Assembly (NCBI GenBank): GCA_050300015.1
Contig: JBNKWZ010000014.1
Coordinates: 1-64,000 of the forward strand
From: CAYZQH01 sp050300015
Lineage (GTDB): Bacteria > Pseudomonadota > Gammaproteobacteria > Pseudomonadales > Cellvibrionaceae
Direction of reading: 5' to 3'
DNA: 64,000 nucleotides
The notes under the pieces were generated by a model. That model searched no databases. It was not told the DNA's origin and saw only the letters and a program-made list of their open reading frames with translations. Within the stretch, counting starts at the first letter, position 1, and the number at the start of each line of letters is the position of its first letter. Below are positions 62,361 through 64,000 of the stretch, one piece after another. The position numbers were made by a program, and so were the translations under genes.

Positions 62361-63149
62361 TTATTCTTTATCGAATAAACTGCCGGTCGAAGGTGGCGTT
62401 GCAGGCGCGTCCACTGCAGGCTTATCACTCACCTCAGGCTTTGGTGCAGATGTAGGTACTGCAGGTTTAGGCGCCACGGGTTCAACACCGGATACCGGTG
62501 CCGCCGGTGCAGGTATCTCTGCCGCGAGTTTTACTGCAGGCTTGGCTTTGGCCGGTGTTTTTTTCTCGGCAGGCTTTTTGGCAGGAGCTTTTTTAGCGGG
62601 AGCCTTCTTAGCGGCTACCTTTTTAGCTGGTGCCTTTTTAGCCGCGGCTTTTTTAGCAGCAGGGGCCTTTTGGGCTGCAGCCTTTTTCACTGGGGCTTTT
62701 TTAACGGGCGCTTTCTTGGCCGCAGGCTTTTTGGCGACCGCTTTTTTAGCGGGCTTTTTCTTGACTTTCGGCTTGGCCTTAGGCGCGGGTGCGGCAGCTT
62801 CTTTCAATTCTGCTTTTGCCGCTTTGACATCTTCTTTTGCACCAGCCAATGCAGCCTTAGCCAAGGCCATGGCTTCTTTCTTTACGGCCATTGCCTCACG
62901 AGCTTTGGCAATTCGGGCTTTTACGGCCGGTGTTTTTTTGGCTTTACCCGCAGCCACCGCGGCAGCCAATTTCGCCTTGGCTGCCGCCAATGCTTTTTTA
63001 GCAGATTCCGCTTTTTTGGAAGCGCTCACCACAGCCTTTTCTGCTGAGGCGACGTTTTTTTCGTACGCTTTCAGCAGTTGCAATTGCAATTTTTCGATTT
63101 GAGATTTTAAATCCGCGATGGGATCCACAGTTTTTTTGCGAGCAGCCAT
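62361..63149 (-). CDS. algP: Histone H1-like AlgP/AlgR3-type protein
   Basis: 262 aa from the ATG at 63149. An N-terminal coiled coil (DPIADLKSQIEKLQLQLLKA, about residues 8-40) is followed by an Ala/Lys coil region and then about 90 residues of repeated KKAPAKKA-, KKPAAKK- and KKAAAKK-type units (about 125-210), the H1-like DNA-binding tail, and a Pro/Ala-rich acidic end. Like Pseudomonas AlgP, it is expected to bind DNA non-specifically and affect chromatin and mucoid gene expression; its target here is unknown. Repeat tracts are prone to length change. Confidence 0.85.
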   Translation of the reverse strand: MAARKKTVDPIADLKSQIEKLQLQLLKAYEKNVASAEKAVVSASKKAESAKKALAAAKAKLAAAVAAGKAKKTPAVKARIAKAREAMAVKKEAMALAKAALAGAKEDVKAAKAELKEAAAPAPKAKPKVKKKPAKKAVAKKPAAKKAPVKKAPVKKAAAQKAPAAKKAAAKKAPAKKVAAKKAPAKKAPAKKPAEKKTPAKAKPAVKLAAEIPAPAAPVSGVEPVAPKPAVPTSAPKPEVSDKPAVDAPATPPSTGSLFDKE

Positions 63150-63816
63150 AGTAAACACCTATTAAGAAGTTGAGGACAAAGCAAGAGAGGCAAGAAAATA
63201 ATAGCGGTGTTTGAGTAAAATTTGTATCTCTTAACGATAAAAAACTCAAAAGAACACACTTTTTAACACTAAAGTTTAAATCCGCAGTGAACATATCCAC
63301 TTTTGTGGAATCATTCTAACCACTGTCGCACACAGATCACCACACCCAACCACCACAATTTGGCAGAATAGGCCTTCGCAAACAGAACCACATGGATTCA
63401 CTGCATGACCATCGATCGTCAGATCGTTGAAGCCACCCGTTCACATCACCTTAAAATGAAACTCTGCTACGCTGTTGTGGTCTGGTAAGCCATCGCCGTG
63501 CTAAGGCTGAAAAATGAAGGCATCAAAGGAGCATCGCTCAAGCTTCCCGTTGGGCTGCAAGGGTAACAGCAAGCGCTTCAAACCCCTGCCACGCCCAGCT
63601 TGAGCGAAATTTGCACAACCGCAACACAAAGGCAAAAATGTGCTGCCGAGACCTGCGTTCAGCCACCAATATGCGTTACTATAGCGCGCGACATGATTGA
63701 CCTAAGAATAATTGTCACTAAATATTCCAGGGTTAATGGAGCTTCTCTGCCTTTGGGTGTGGTACCCGACTCGACAGAGAGTGTGTTACACCCAATTTAA
63801 GACAACAGGATTGACT
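63150..63816. other. Spacer between algP and fkpA-like gene
   Basis: About 670 bp. A frame from 63405 reads MTIDRQIVEATRSHHLKMKL, a TAA at 63486-63488, then AIAVLRLKNEGIKGASLKLP and another stop; this could be a decayed short gene but no family is recognised. A plausible promoter for the last gene lies near 63692-63716 (TTGACC, then TAAATA after 16 nt). Otherwise nothing seen. Confidence 0.35.
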
Positions 63817-64000
63817 ATGAATAAGTTAACACCCCTTCACGCTGGTTTTGTGAGTATCGCCATTGCGACGGCTTTATTCACCACCGGCTGCAACAAAGAA
63901 GCCACCGACAAGGCTGCCGCTGCAGCACCAGTAACCCTGGAAGCCACTGAAGACAAGGTGACTTACATTGTCGGCTACAACATGACCAAGCAAGCACAAA
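63817..64000 (+). CDS. fkpA: FKBP-type peptidyl-prolyl isomerase, N-terminal part (cut by window edge)
   Basis: The first 61 codons only. A lipoprotein signal (VSIAIATALFTTGCNKE, lipobox TTGC, weak) is followed by an Ala-rich linker and the start of the FKBP N-terminal dimerisation domain (TEDKVTYIVGYNMTKQAQ). This matches FkpA/Mip-type periplasmic or outer-membrane prolyl isomerases, which act as folding catalysts. AGGA 7 nt before the ATG. The catalytic domain lies beyond the window. Confidence 0.75.
   Translation, partial: MNKLTPLHAGFVSIAIATALFTTGCNKEATDKAAAAAPVTLEATEDKVTYIVGYNMTKQAQ

Noticed and set aside
62542..63102. 186-codon plus-strand frame rich in Phe/Ala
   Set aside because: Antisense of the KKAPAKKA repeats of the algP-like gene; composition follows from the repeat and there is no ribosome-binding site.
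1..64000. tRNA, rRNA, riboswitch or CRISPR features
   Set aside because: Looked for while reading; no cloverleaf or conserved aptamer pattern was recognised, though a covariance search was not possible.

Overview
The window reads as chromosomal DNA of a gammaproteobacterium of the Pseudomonadales/Cellvibrionales type. This is inferred from gene order: gltB, damX, aroB, aroK and pilQPONM lie divergent from ponA, then come rpmE, priA, ftsN, hslV, hslU, a DUF971 gene and ubiE-ubiJ-ubiB; later lptM, lysA, dapF and a DUF484 gene; then cyaA; then coaD, rsmD, ftsY, ftsE, ftsX and rpoH. This is close to the Pseudomonas arrangement, but argS (expected beside priA) and xerC (expected after the DUF484 gene) are missing from their usual places. 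No rRNA, tRNA, CRISPR array, prophage or complete insertion sequence was seen.

Layout. 1-9900, minus strand: glutamate synthase (cut by the window edge), the septal SPOR protein DamX, two shikimate-pathway enzymes and the type IVa pilus assembly operon pilMNOPQ. 9900-18340, plus strand except rpmE: PBP1A, ribosomal protein L31, PriA, FtsN, the HslVU protease and a DUF971 protein. 18390-29000: two large c-di-GMP enzymes, one with a YfiR-like periplasmic partner, around the ubiquinone genes ubiEJB, a decayed histone-deacetylase-family gene and a hexose-6-phosphate mutarotase. 29400-33530: a five-gene minor-pilin operon ending in a very long PilX-like protein. 33600-37000: DUF484, dapF, lysA and lptM, interrupted by a two-copy 168-bp structured repeat. 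37000-39850: Kdo kinase and two glycosyltransferases for surface glycans. 39870-52180: adenylate cyclase, a SapC-family protein, PbpC with an alpha-2-macroglobulin-like lipoprotein, and an unrecognised lipoprotein. 52480-57785: coaD, rsmD, ftsY-ftsEX and rpoH. 57870-62270: a tightly packed run of fructokinase, MtfA-like peptidase, RlmD-like methyltransferase, YgjP-like metallopeptidase and TrmB. 62360-64000: a histone-H1-like AlgP protein and the start of an FKBP-type isomerase.

Together the genes are mostly housekeeping: envelope growth and division (PBP1A, PbpC, FtsN, DamX, FtsEX, FtsY), type IV pilus assembly with its minor pilins, second messengers (two GGDEF-EAL proteins and cAMP), ubiquinone, lysine/diaminopimelate and aromatic biosynthesis, and RNA modification.

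The least ordinary items are: (i) a 168-bp tandem repeat rich in hairpins between dapF and the DUF484 gene; (ii) a 210-bp non-coding transposon-like element with 19-bp inverted ends and CTAG target duplications, inserted exactly between ftsY and ftsE; (iii) a PilX-like minor pilin with a bactofilin-like repeat region, next to minor pilins with unusual residues after the cleavage site; (iv) a YfiR partner gene beside a CHASE8-PAS-GGDEF-EAL enzyme; (v) the histone-deacetylase-family pseudogene; and (vi) a 17-bp tandem repeat in front of the unknown lipoprotein gene. I did not find a convincing new defence or biosynthetic system.
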